The notes under the pieces were generated by a model. That model ran no database searches, was not told the origin of the DNA, and was given only the letters and a program-made list of their open reading frames with translations. A stretch of 38,528 bases of DNA, taken from NCBI GenBank assembly GCA_023488305.1, contig JAMDEF010000030.1, forward strand, positions 12,917 to 51,444, read 5' to 3'. A program made the translations under genes and the position numbers. This document shows, one piece after another, positions 1 to 9,277 of the stretch; within the stretch, counting starts at the first letter, position 1, and each line of letters begins with the position of its first letter. This DNA is from Gammaproteobacteria bacterium. Its GTDB lineage: Bacteria; Pseudomonadota; Gammaproteobacteria; Nitrosococcales; Methylophagaceae.

Positions 1-61
1 TATGGGATATTTTCCTCTTTGCCTACTATCCACTCACAAATATAAAACTGAGCTGGAATTG

Positions 62-292
62 ATGACAAGCAATGTAATGCCACATACCACTACAAAACTT
101 CTCAAATTCAAATTGATGGAACTGGTTGATGATGGTTTAGCTCATGACGGTTTCAGTGATATTCGAATAGAAGTTAAAATCCTTAAGCGTGGACAGAAAG
201 AAGTTATCCTGCACTACGGAAAGCAATATAGATTTGTGGTGGATATGCACGAGATAAATGAAGCGACTACCACGAAACAAGTCTCAGGTTGA
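62..292 (+). CDS. Small hypothetical protein
   Basis: Open frame; internal ATG at 62 gives MTSNVMPHTTTKLLKFKLMELVDDG...; no family recognised; start uncertain (ORF track begins at 2). Confidence 0.45.
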   Translation: MTSNVMPHTTTKLLKFKLMELVDDGLAHDGFSDIRIEVKILKRGQKEVILHYGKQYRFVVDMHEINEATTTKQVSG

Positions 293-391
293 AACGACAT
301 TCCCTGCATAGTGAGTACTTTAGCCGTAAAAAAGTAATAATCCTCCTATTTTTTGGATTGTTATCAAACAAGGTTTCATTAACTAAAGGCA

Positions 392-407
392 AGGTTAACG
401 TTAACCT
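392..407. promoter_or_regulatory. Perfect 16-bp palindrome AGGTTAACGTTAACCT upstream of the sensor kinase gene
   Basis: Direct reading; flanked by outer arms GTTTCA (373-378) and TGAAAC (407-412). Confidence 0.4.
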
Positions 408-551
408 GAAACAGACCTCTAAGTAGAAAGGTTTAACAGGTTTTGATTGCCAGTAGATTTTTGGAATTGATATTCGCCTTAACTAACGTATCTTGGTAAG
501 CCTGACAATTTACTGTCATTCTAAATTTAAAGAAACATTGAGATTACTGCC

Positions 552-1880
552 ATGAGCTTAAGAGGCCTGATTAATACCCGGATCCTATTTTCGGTGATCA
601 TTATTAGTATTTTCGGCAGTATTTTAACGATTTGGCAGGTGCGTCAGTCCGTTGAAAGAGAAGTGAATTCTTCTTTTAATATGGCCTTACAAATGATGGA
701 TTTAGGATTTAGCCATTTATCCCGCACCTCAATGACTGAATATGAATGGTTACAACAAGTCAGTGCCATTCAGCATACCCGACACTTACATATTAGTATT
801 CTTAATGAAGCTGGCGAAGAAGTAGAGTGGTTTGCCGCCGAAAATACGGATGGAAAATTTCCACCCGATTGGTTTGTGCGTGTTGTAAAAACGACTTATC
901 CATCTGCAAATTATGATGTCAGACTCGCTGATGGAAGGGTGAAGCAACTTATCGTTCGTGCAGATCCGTTAGATGAAATTGCTGAGACATGGGAAGAATC
1001 TGTAGCCTATTTCTGGTCGGTGATGACCATGATTGGAGTCATTTTTCTGGCTATAAATATTGTGTTTAATTCGATGCTGCGAACTGTTCGCAGTATTGTT
1101 GTGGGTTTACGCAGGGTCGAGTCAGGACAATATGGACGTAAATTACCCCCTTTCAAAATAAGTGAATTTGACGCCATTGCGACGGAAATTAACCGTTTAT
1201 CCGATGCATTGAAGGTAGCGAAAGATAATAATCAGGCGTTAGCCCGCCATACCATGCAGATCCAGGAATCGGAAAGACGCAATTTATCTCGCGAATTACA
1301 TGATGAAATGGGGCAGTCACTTACAGCAGTGAAAGCCATGTCGACCGCTATTCGTCAACCAGGCGCAAATGTTACAAAAATCTCTGAATCTATTACTGAA
1401 ATCTGCAACCATTTGGCCGGCGTTGTTCGTTCAATGATGCGAACCCTGCATCCATTAAGTCTGGCTGATCTAGGCTTAGGTGCAACATTATCTGATTTAG
1501 TAAGCGAATGGCGAAGGCGCTATCCCGATTTAGTGATCAAATTGGATTATGACGAACGTCTGGATAATGTCGCGCATGAATTGGCTATTCATGTGTACCG
1601 GATTGCGCAGGAATGTCTGACAAATGTAGTGCGTCATGCTAATGCATCTGAGGTAACATTAGTTATTCGGCAAGAAGGTGAGCAGACTTCCCCTCGTGTG
1701 GTAATGCGGATCCGAGATAATGGTCAGGGTGGCGAATCATCAGGACATGGTTTCGGTGTGTTGGCGATGCGAGAACGGGTAGAAAATATGGGAGGCCGGT
1801 TCAGGTTTGAATCTGAAACGGGTAAAGGCGTTTGTGTAAGCGCATGGATGCCAATCATTGAGAAACCAGAAAATGAATGA
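552..1880 (+). CDS. moxY: Sensor histidine kinase, NarL/HisKA_3 type with MoxY/LapD-like N-terminal sensor region
   Basis: Two TM segments, HAMP-like linker, ESERRNLSRELHDEMGQSLTAVKAM (HisKA_3 H-box), HATPase GHGFGVLAMRERVENMGG; N-terminus resembles MoxY. Confidence 0.75.
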   Translation: MSLRGLINTRILFSVIIISIFGSILTIWQVRQSVEREVNSSFNMALQMMDLGFSHLSRTSMTEYEWLQQVSAIQHTRHLHISILNEAGEEVEWFAAENTDGKFPPDWFVRVVKTTYPSANYDVRLADGRVKQLIVRADPLDEIAETWEESVAYFWSVMTMIGVIFLAINIVFNSMLRTVRSIVVGLRRVESGQYGRKLPPFKISEFDAIATEINRLSDALKVAKDNNQALARHTMQIQESERRNLSRELHDEMGQSLTAVKAMSTAIRQPGANVTKISESITEICNHLAGVVRSMMRTLHPLSLADLGLGATLSDLVSEWRRRYPDLVIKLDYDERLDNVAHELAIHVYRIAQECLTNVVRHANASEVTLVIRQEGEQTSPRVVMRIRDNGQGGESSGHGFGVLAMRERVENMGGRFRFESETGKGVCVSAWMPIIEKPENE

Positions 1881-2548
1881 AAAAAAGATTAGTGTGTTAC
1901 TGGTAGATGATCACCAGGTAGTTCGGGCGGGATTTAGAATGTTACTGGACGCTCAACCGTTTATCGGCACTATTGTCGATGTCGATCGTGGAGAGTTGGC
2001 TTGTCATGAATATGACCGAAAGCGGCCCGATGTGGTGGTAATGGATTTATCTATGCCTGGTATTGGTGGACTGGAAACCATTCGTCGTTTAAAAAAACAA
2101 GACCCACAGGCCACGGTTTTATAGCCTAAGTGTAACTCGGGTCTATAGCATTCACGATGAGTCCATTTATGTAGAACGTGCTATTCAGGCGGGCGCAAGA
2201 GGTTATGTTACAAAGAACAGTGCGGCCGAAGTACTGGCAGAAGCTGTTTTAGCTGTATCTCAGGGCAAAAGATATATAGAACAGGATATCCTGCCGAATA
2301 TCGATGATTTCAGACATCCGTCTGATACCCTACATTACGGTCAAGTAGTAGAACTGTTGTCACCAAGAGAATTTGATGTGTTTTGCCTGACAGCGAGAGG
2401 AATGACAGCGCATGAAGTGGCTGCCGAGTTACACTTAGGCTATAAAACCGTGGCGAACTACAACACTCAAATAAAAAATAAACTGAACGTCAACACCACC
2501 GCTGATCTGGCCAATATTGCTGCTGTGCTGGGTATTATCAAACATTAG
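1873..2548 (+). pseudogene. moxX: LuxR/NarL-family response regulator (MoxX-like) interrupted by a frameshift near 2117-2143
   Basis: Receiver half ISVLLVDDHQVVRAGFRMLL...VVVMDLSMPGIGG ends at TAG 2122; the next frame encodes YSIHDESIYVERAIQAGARGYVTKNSA... and HTH LSPREFDVFCLTARGMTAHEVAAELHLGYKTVANY. Confidence 0.75.
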
Positions 2549-2603
2549 AAGTTGTTTTCATTTGATTGATAGTTAAGGATTTAATCAAAAAATCAGCAGA
2601 CCT

Positions 2604-2631
2604 CTTGAATTATTTTAAGGCATCCCAATTT
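2604..2631 (+). promoter_or_regulatory. Putative sigma-32-type heat shock promoter
   Basis: CTTGAA - 14 nt - CCCAATTT, close to the consensus CTTGAAA-N11-16-CCCCATNT, upstream of hsp20. Confidence 0.5.
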
Positions 2632-2686
2632 TGTCGATCAGAAGACATTGTTCGTCTTCATGATGAAAAAGTTTTGGAGGTGTTTT

Positions 2687-3121
2687 ATGGCTATTCAACG
2701 ATACAGACCTTACAGTTTGCTTGATAACCTGCAACGTGAAATGTCGTCCTTATTTCAGGTACCGGCGACGGAAACCAACTTCAGTCAGGAAGATTGGACA
2801 CCGGCTGTGGATATTCAGGAAAATGCAGACAACTTTATTATTCATGCCGATTTACCGGGCGTTAAAGCTGCAGATATCGAAGTCACGGCAGAAAACGGGC
2901 TACTGACAATCAAAGGCGTTCGCGACAGCAACAAGGTTGAAGAGAAAGATAATTACAAACGTATTGAACGTTTCAGTGGCAGCTTTATGCGTCGCTTTAC
3001 CTTACCGGAAACCGCTGATGTAGAACAAATTAACGCAACATCACGTGATGGTGTATTGGAGCTGACAATTCCCAAAATGCCTCAGCTGCAACCTAAACGC
3101 ATTGAAGTGAATGTTCAGTAA
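2687..3121 (+). CDS. Hsp20/alpha-crystallin small heat shock protein
   Basis: MAIQRYRPYSLLDNLQREMSSLF...WTPAVDIQENADNFIIHADLPGVKAADIEV...DGVLELTIPK; GGAGG SD before the ATG at 2687. Confidence 0.93.
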   Translation: MAIQRYRPYSLLDNLQREMSSLFQVPATETNFSQEDWTPAVDIQENADNFIIHADLPGVKAADIEVTAENGLLTIKGVRDSNKVEEKDNYKRIERFSGSFMRRFTLPETADVEQINATSRDGVLELTIPKMPQLQPKRIEVNVQ

Positions 3122-3128
3122 GAAACTG

Positions 3129-3167
3129 AAAAGGCTCTAAAAGTTATCTTTTAGAGCCTTTTATTTT
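3129..3167 (+). terminator. Intrinsic terminator
   Basis: AAGGCTCTAAAAG-TTAT-CTTTTAGAGCCTT perfect 13-bp stem plus flanking A/T pairs and T-rich tail. Confidence 0.85.
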
Positions 3168-3188
3168 TAGCTTTAATAATGTGTGGTT

Positions 3189-5207
3189 TTATTTAACCCG
3201 CATACCTGGGGTGGCACCTTCATCAGGATTGAGAATAAATAAATCTTTACCGCCCGGACCTGCAGCCAGCACCATACCTTCTGATAAACCGAAACGCATT
3301 TTACGTGGGGCCAGATTGGCGACCATCACGGTTAATTTGCCGACCAGATCTTCAGGTGCATAAGCGGATTTGATGCCTGCAAATACCTGTTTTTCAGTCA
3401 GCCCAATATCCAGAGTGAGCTTCAGCAATTTTTCAGCCCCTTCGACATGTTCAGCATTAACAATTTTGGCAATACGCAAGTCAATCTTGGCAAAGTCATC
3501 AAACTGGATTTCTTCGGCAATCGGATCAATATTCTCAGTGTTTTTTGTCGGAGCAGGAGTCGCTGTCATATTCTCTTTAGATTCTTCAACAATAGCGTCG
3601 ATTTTATCTTGTTCAACACGCGTCATTAGTGGTTTAAATACTGAAATGGTGTGGCCCAATAATGGTTGACCAATATCAGACCATTGCAATGAGTCAATAT
3701 TCAGAAAAGCTTCGGACTGTTCAGCTGTGCGGGGTAATACTGGCTTCAGATAGGCAATAAGTATTCTGAAAAGATTGATGCCCATGCTGCAAACGGCCTG
3801 AACTTCAGCATCTTTGCCTTCTTCTTTAGCTAATACCCAAGGTTTTTGTTCATCGATATACTGATTGGCTTTGTCTGCCAGCGCCATGATTTCGCGCATT
3901 GCCTGAGCAAACTCGCGATTGTCATAACGTCTGGCAATTGACTCAGATTGTTCGGTGAATGCTTTAAATAAGGCTTCATCAGCCAATGAATCGCTTAATT
4001 TTCCCTCAAAGCGTTTATTGATAAAACCGGCACAACGACTGGCAATATTCACTACCTTGCCAACCAGATCGGAATTAATACGATTCTGGAAATCTTCCAG
4101 GCTCAGATCGATATCTTCAATGGTGTTGTTCAGTTTGGCAGCAAAGTAATAACGCAGATATTCTGGGTTTAAATGGTTCAGATAAGTGCGGGCTTTGATA
4201 AACGTGCCACGGGACTTGGACATCTTTTTGCCATCAACCGTCAGAAAACCATGGGCATAAACACGATTCGGTAATCTGAAACCAGCGCCTTTCAGCATGG
4301 CTGGCCAGAACAGGGCGTGGAAATAGATAATATCCTTGCCGATAAAATGCACCATTTCCGTTGGACTGTCGGCACACATAAATTCATTAAAATCCACGCC
4401 GCTGCGATCACAGTAGTTTTTGAAACTGGCTAAATAGCCAATCGGTGCATCCATCCACACATAGAAAAATTTGTTTGGCGCATCGGGAATTTCAAAACCA
4501 AAGTAGGGTGCATCACGTGAGATATCCCAGTCTTGCAAACCACTGTCAAACCATTCGCCAAGCTTGCGGCCAACTTCGGCCTGTAGATGATCACCCTGAG
4601 TCCATTCGCGTAATAATGGTTCGAAGTTACCCAGTTTGAAAAAATAATGTTCCGACTCTTTGGTGATTGGTGTAGCGCCGGAAACAGCTGAAACCGGATT
4701 TTTTAATTCGGTAGGATCATAGGTTGCACCACAGACTTCACAGTTATCACCATATTGATCAGCGGCACCGCATTTGGGACATTCACCGCGAATGAACCGG
4801 TCCGGCAGGAACATTTCTTTTTCCGGATCATAGGCCTGACTGATGGTACGGCTTTCAATATGTCCGGCATCGCGATTCGCGAGGTAGATCTGACTGGCTA
4901 ACTGACGGTTTTCTTCACTATGGGTGCTGTGATAATTATCAAAACCAATCGCAAATTCGGCAAAGTCGGCCTGATGTTCTTTACTGACGTCGGCAATTAA
5001 CTGTTCTGGCGTAATGCCCTCATTTTGTGCGCGCAACATGATAGGTGTGCCGTGGGCATCATCAGCGCAAACATAATGACATTCATGTCCACGCATTTTT
5101 TGAAAACGCACCCAGATATCTGTCTGAATATATTCAACAAGATGTCCCAGATGGATAGATCCATTGGCATAGGGAAGTGCGCTGGTGACCAGAATTTTTC
5201 GTTGCAT
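3189..5207 (-). CDS. metG: Methionyl-tRNA synthetase
   Basis: [32 protein letters not shown]; zinc motif CPKCG/CEVCG; KMSKSRG; C-terminal tRNA-binding domain. Confidence 0.98.
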   Translation of the reverse strand: MQRKILVTSALPYANGSIHLGHLVEYIQTDIWVRFQKMRGHECHYVCADDAHGTPIMLRAQNEGITPEQLIADVSKEHQADFAEFAIGFDNYHSTHSEENRQLASQIYLANRDAGHIESRTISQAYDPEKEMFLPDRFIRGECPKCGAADQYGDNCEVCGATYDPTELKNPVSAVSGATPITKESEHYFFKLGNFEPLLREWTQGDHLQAEVGRKLGEWFDSGLQDWDISRDAPYFGFEIPDAPNKFFYVWMDAPIGYLASFKNYCDRSGVDFNEFMCADSPTEMVHFIGKDIIYFHALFWPAMLKGAGFRLPNRVYAHGFLTVDGKKMSKSRGTFIKARTYLNHLNPEYLRYYFAAKLNNTIEDIDLSLEDFQNRINSDLVGKVVNIASRCAGFINKRFEGKLSDSLADEALFKAFTEQSESIARRYDNREFAQAMREIMALADKANQYIDEQKPWVLAKEEGKDAEVQAVCSMGINLFRILIAYLKPVLPRTAEQSEAFLNIDSLQWSDIGQPLLGHTISVFKPLMTRVEQDKIDAIVEESKENMTATPAPTKNTENIDPIAEEIQFDDFAKIDLRIAKIVNAEHVEGAEKLLKLTLDIGLTEKQVFAGIKSAYAPEDLVGKLTVMVANLAPRKMRFGLSEGMVLAAGPGGKDLFILNPDEGATPGMRVK

Positions 5208-5246
5208 AAATAAACCGGAATTAAGCCGTTAGAAAACCGCCAAAGA

Positions 5247-5293
5247 TAACAGATTAACTAGGGTCTGTTAATCTTTCATGGCCTCCATGAAAG
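5247..5293. promoter_or_regulatory. Cluster of inverted repeats between divergent metG and the TPR-sdhCAB genes
   Basis: TAACAGA/TCTGTTA (5247-5253, 5264-5270), GATTAAC/GTTAATC (5252-5258, 5267-5273), CTTTCATGG-CCT-CCATGAAAG (5273-5293). Confidence 0.4.
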
Positions 5294-5418
5294 GTAAACA
5301 AACCTTATCAGACTCTATTTTGAATAATGTGGCATGGTTGCGTTGAAAAGCCATGCCAATTGCTTTAGATTGAGGCTATATCTGCCGTGACGGCAATTAC
5401 TAGCAGTAAGAGAGCCTG

Positions 5419-5922
5419 ATGGACCTGAATTTACATGACATACATGCCGAGTCAATTGAGCTGGCTCTGGATCGGGCGCGACAATATCGCTCATTGTTAG
5501 AACCCGAAATCGCTGAAAGTATCTGTCTGGATATCCTCAATATTGAGCCGGAAAATCAGGCAGCATTAGTCGTTTACATTCTGGCTTTAACTGATCAGAT
5601 CAGTATTAGCGGCAGTCAGTCGCCATTTCAGGATATTGAAGCGGCGATCGCAAAGTTGAGTAGCGAATATAAACAGATTTACTACACCGGTATCGTGTTG
5701 GAACGGCGCGCCCGCTTTATGCTGACGCAACCAATGTCGCGAGCCTTTGCCTACGATTATTTTATTAAAGCGTTAGAGTGTTATCAGCAGGCTGAGCAAA
5801 TGCGACCTGATCATAATGATGAAGCCATTGGCAGTAATAACAGCTGTGTGCGTACTATTCAGCGTGAAAAACTCGAACCGTTGTCGGAGACCGATCAAAT
5901 TGCGATGAGTCGGGAGAGCTGA
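5419..5922 (+). CDS. TPR-like hypothetical protein, translationally coupled to sdhC
   Basis: Helical repeat-like sequence (YDYFIKALECYQQAEQMRPDHNDEA); stop overlaps the sdhC start (TGATG at 5920-5924). Confidence 0.65.
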   Translation: MDLNLHDIHAESIELALDRARQYRSLLEPEIAESICLDILNIEPENQAALVVYILALTDQISISGSQSPFQDIEAAIAKLSSEYKQIYYTGIVLERRARFMLTQPMSRAFAYDYFIKALECYQQAEQMRPDHNDEAIGSNNSCVRTIQREKLEPLSETDQIAMSRES

Positions 5923-6509
5923 TGGCACTGCTGCAAGTTAAAAAACGCCTGATGGCGATGGCCGGTCTGGTGCTGACCGCTTATCTGATTTTTCATATGC
6001 TCAGTAATCTGAGCTTTTTCAGTCCCGAACAATATCAGGCTTTTTATGATTTTTATAATCAACCACTGATTCGCTGGCCTTTATGGATATTAGTGGCAGC
6101 ATCTTTGGTGTTTCATGTGATTGTGGCTGTGCAGATTCGATTGCATAACAGCAAGGCCAGAGTTCATGCCTATCATCACCGGCAACATCATTTCATTCCC
6201 GCATGGCTGGTATCCATTGTTATCACGCTGATTCTGCTGTTTATTGTCTGGCATATGGCGCAAATGTGGTCATTTGGCGGTGCTGATATATACGGCCAGA
6301 CACTCACCTTATTCAGCTCAGTCTGGCAATTAGCGATTTATTTGGGTGGCGTGCTGCTAATTGGACTGCATTTGCAGCATTCGTTAACCAATGTGTTGCA
6401 AACCCTTGGCAAAACCTCAAAACAGTTTTATTGGATCAGCACTGCAATTGTCGTGTTATTGGGGGTGGGATTTGCCATCGTACCAATAGTGGCCTACTGG
6501 AAAGCATAA
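5922..6509 (+). CDS. sdhC: Succinate dehydrogenase cytochrome b subunit, b558 (type B) family
   Basis: About 5 TM segments with conserved His (FHMLSNLSFF, LVFHVIVAV, VWHMAQMW, GLHLQHS); followed directly by the flavoprotein gene. Confidence 0.85.
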   Translation: MALLQVKKRLMAMAGLVLTAYLIFHMLSNLSFFSPEQYQAFYDFYNQPLIRWPLWILVAASLVFHVIVAVQIRLHNSKARVHAYHHRQHHFIPAWLVSIVITLILLFIVWHMAQMWSFGGADIYGQTLTLFSSVWQLAIYLGGVLLIGLHLQHSLTNVLQTLGKTSKQFYWISTAIVVLLGVGFAIVPIVAYWKA

Positions 6510-8450
6510 ATGACTGACGAACAACCATTAGACAGCTTTTCCCCGAAAGGACCGCTGGAACAACGCTGGACCCAGCATAAATACAATCTGCGAGTAGTCA
6601 GCCCGGCCAACCGAAAACGTTATCGGGTGATTGTGGTTGGAACCGGACTGGCTGGTGCTTCTGCGGCTGCGTCACTTGCCGAGATGGGATATCAGGTCAA
6701 AACATTCTGTTTTCAGGATAGTCCGCGCCGTGCACACAGTATTGCGGCTCAGGGCGGGATTAACGCTGCCAAAAACTATCACAACGATGGTGACAGTGTC
6801 TGGCGGCTGTTTTATGACATGATTACAGGCGGCGATTTTCGAGCCCGTGAATCAAATGTATTTCGTCTGGCTGAACTGAGTACGTCGATTATTGATCAGG
6901 CTGTAGCGCAAGGAGTGCCATTTGCCCGTGAATATAGTGGTTATCTGGCCAATCGTTCGTTTGGTGGTGCACAGGTTTCCCGGACCTTTTATGCACGTGG
7001 TCAAACCGGTCAACAATTATTACTCGGTGCGTATCAGGCGATGAGCCGGCAGGTTGCCGAAGGTCATATTGAGCATTTTTCACGCTGTGAAATGCAGGAT
7101 CTGATCAAAATTGATGGCAAGGCCAAAGGGATTGTGGTCAGGGATTTACTGACTGGGGAATTAAGTTCACATCTCGCCGATTGTGTGGTGCTTTGCACCG
7201 GCGGCTACAGTAACGCTTTTTACTTATCAACCAATGCCAAAGGTTGTAACACTTCCGCTATCTGGCGTGCGCATAAACACGGGGCGTTATTTGCTAATCC
7301 CTGTTTTACGCAAATTCATCCCACCTGCATTCCACAACATGGCGAGTTGCAATCCAAACTCACGTTAATGAGTGAGTCGTTACGTAACGATGGTCGCATC
7401 TGGGCACCGAAAAATCCGGCTGATTGTGGTCGCGATCCTCGAGACATTCTGGAGCAGGATCGTGATTACTTTCTGGAACGAATGTATCCGGCGTTTGGCA
7501 ATCTGGTGCCCCGTGATATTGCCTCACGAGCGGTCAAACATATTTGCGATGATGGACGTGGCGTGGGACATGAAATAAATGGTCAGAAGTTGGGTGTATA
7601 TCTGGATTTTGCCGATGCTATCAGAGAGCAGGGCGCTGATGTTATAAACGAAAAATACGGCAATCTGTTTGATATGTATCAACGGATTACTTCGGAAGAT
7701 CCTACCCAACAGCCGATGCGGATTTATCCTGCGGTGCATTACACCATGGGTGGTTTATGGGTGGATTACAATTTGATGACCTCGGTTGATGGTCTGTTTG
7801 CCGGTGGCGAAGCCAACTTTTCCGATCACGGTGCCAATCGATTGGGGGCCAGTGCATTAATGCAGGGTTTAGCGGATGGTTATTTTATTCTGCCAACCAC
7901 CGTCTCTGATTATCTTGCCAGGCAAACGCCTTTGGAAGATAAAGACTATCCCGAAGTGCAGCAGGCTATGAACTATTCGCAATCGCGTCTGGATCGACTG
8001 CTAAGTGCGCCTGAGCCCAAACATACACCAGATCATTTTCACCGTCGTCTGGGTAAAATCCTTTGGGATCACTGCGGCATGGCGCGTAATGAATTCGCTT
8101 TAAAGCAGGCGATTGCAGAAATTCAGCAATTACGCGAACAGTTCTGGCGTGAAATCAAAATCAGTGGTAACGATAAACAGCTGAATCAAACCCTGGAAAG
8201 AGCAGGCCGGGTTGCCGACTTTATGGAACTGGGTGAGTTAATGTGTATTGATGCCCTGAGCCGGGAAGAGTCCTGTGGCTGCCATGCTCGGGTAGAACAT
8301 TTAACTGCCAACGGTGAAGTGCAACGGCGTGATAACGATTTTGGATTTGTTTCGGCCTGGCAATTTACCGGTGACGTTGTGCAGCCGAAACTGATCAAAG
8401 AGCCGTTACATTTTGATTTTGTCAGCCCTGGGATACGGAATTACCAATGA
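6510..8450 (+). CDS. sdhA: Succinate dehydrogenase/fumarate reductase flavoprotein subunit
   Basis: [80 protein letters not shown]. Confidence 0.95.
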   Translation: MTDEQPLDSFSPKGPLEQRWTQHKYNLRVVSPANRKRYRVIVVGTGLAGASAAASLAEMGYQVKTFCFQDSPRRAHSIAAQGGINAAKNYHNDGDSVWRLFYDMITGGDFRARESNVFRLAELSTSIIDQAVAQGVPFAREYSGYLANRSFGGAQVSRTFYARGQTGQQLLLGAYQAMSRQVAEGHIEHFSRCEMQDLIKIDGKAKGIVVRDLLTGELSSHLADCVVLCTGGYSNAFYLSTNAKGCNTSAIWRAHKHGALFANPCFTQIHPTCIPQHGELQSKLTLMSESLRNDGRIWAPKNPADCGRDPRDILEQDRDYFLERMYPAFGNLVPRDIASRAVKHICDDGRGVGHEINGQKLGVYLDFADAIREQGADVINEKYGNLFDMYQRITSEDPTQQPMRIYPAVHYTMGGLWVDYNLMTSVDGLFAGGEANFSDHGANRLGASALMQGLADGYFILPTTVSDYLARQTPLEDKDYPEVQQAMNYSQSRLDRLLSAPEPKHTPDHFHRRLGKILWDHCGMARNEFALKQAIAEIQQLREQFWREIKISGNDKQLNQTLERAGRVADFMELGELMCIDALSREESCGCHARVEHLTANGEVQRRDNDFGFVSAWQFTGDVVQPKLIKEPLHFDFVSPGIRNYQ

Positions 8451-9172
8451 ATTTTATTCTGCATATATGGCGTCAGGCCACTCCCCAAGATGACGGTTTT
8501 TTTGAAAAGCATGAGTTGGAAGTAGAACCCGAATCTTCTTTTCTGGAAATGCTTGATGCCTTGAATGAACGGCTTATTGGTCTTGGAAAAGAAGCGATCG
8601 TATTTGATCATGATTGTCGAGAAGGCATCTGTGGCAGTTGCAGTCTGGTGATTAACGGTGAACCGCATGGCCGCCATCAGGCGACGACTACTTGTCAGCA
8701 ATATATGCGGGATTATCACGATCAAAATGAATTATGGATTGAACCCTGGCGTGCTACAGCGTTTCCGGTGATAAAGGATTTGATGGTGGATCGCAGTGCT
8801 TTCGATCGCATTATTCAGGCGGGAGGTTATATCCCTGTCAGAACTGGTGCAGCACCCGAAGCCAATACTCTGCCGGTTGCCAAACGAGTTGCAGATAAGG
8901 CATTTGATGCGGCTACCTGCATTGGTTGTGGCGCCTGCGTGGCTGTTTGTCCCAATGCCTCAGCTACTTTATTTATTGCCGCCAAAGTCAGCCATTTGAG
9001 CAGTCTGCCACAGGGCCAGTTGGACACAAAACGTCCCGCCAAAATGTTAGCCCGGATGGAAGCCGAAGGCTTTGGCAGTTGCAGTAATTACCGGGAATGT
9101 GAACGGGTTTGCCCGAAACAGATCGGTACAGATACCATTAGCAAAATGAACAAATTGCTATATCAACGTTAA
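8447..9172 (+). CDS. sdhB: Succinate dehydrogenase/fumarate reductase iron-sulfur subunit
   Basis: [19 protein letters not shown] and C-terminal [13 protein letters not shown]...CERVCPKQI; 4-nt overlap with sdhA. Confidence 0.95.
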   Translation: MNFILHIWRQATPQDDGFFEKHELEVEPESSFLEMLDALNERLIGLGKEAIVFDHDCREGICGSCSLVINGEPHGRHQATTTCQQYMRDYHDQNELWIEPWRATAFPVIKDLMVDRSAFDRIIQAGGYIPVRTGAAPEANTLPVAKRVADKAFDAATCIGCGACVAVCPNASATLFIAAKVSHLSSLPQGQLDTKRPAKMLARMEAEGFGSCSNYRECERVCPKQIGTDTISKMNKLLYQR

Positions 9173-9277
9173 ACCTAACGATTTTCATGCTTAACTAATC
9201 ATCTTGGAGGCTGCTGCTTTGGTAGTCTCTGTTTTGGCCCACTATACAATTCGCCCAATCCCCTCTGGAGTTTTTAA

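Noticed and set aside
2561-2589. TTTGATT/AATCAAA inverted repeat after the response regulator, considered as an FNR-like site
   Set aside because: The 15-nt spacer does not fit FNR geometry (TTGAT-N4-ATCAA) and the stem is AT-rich and weak.
2721-2906. 61-aa ORF within hsp20
   Set aside because: Alternative frame of a clear Hsp20 CDS.
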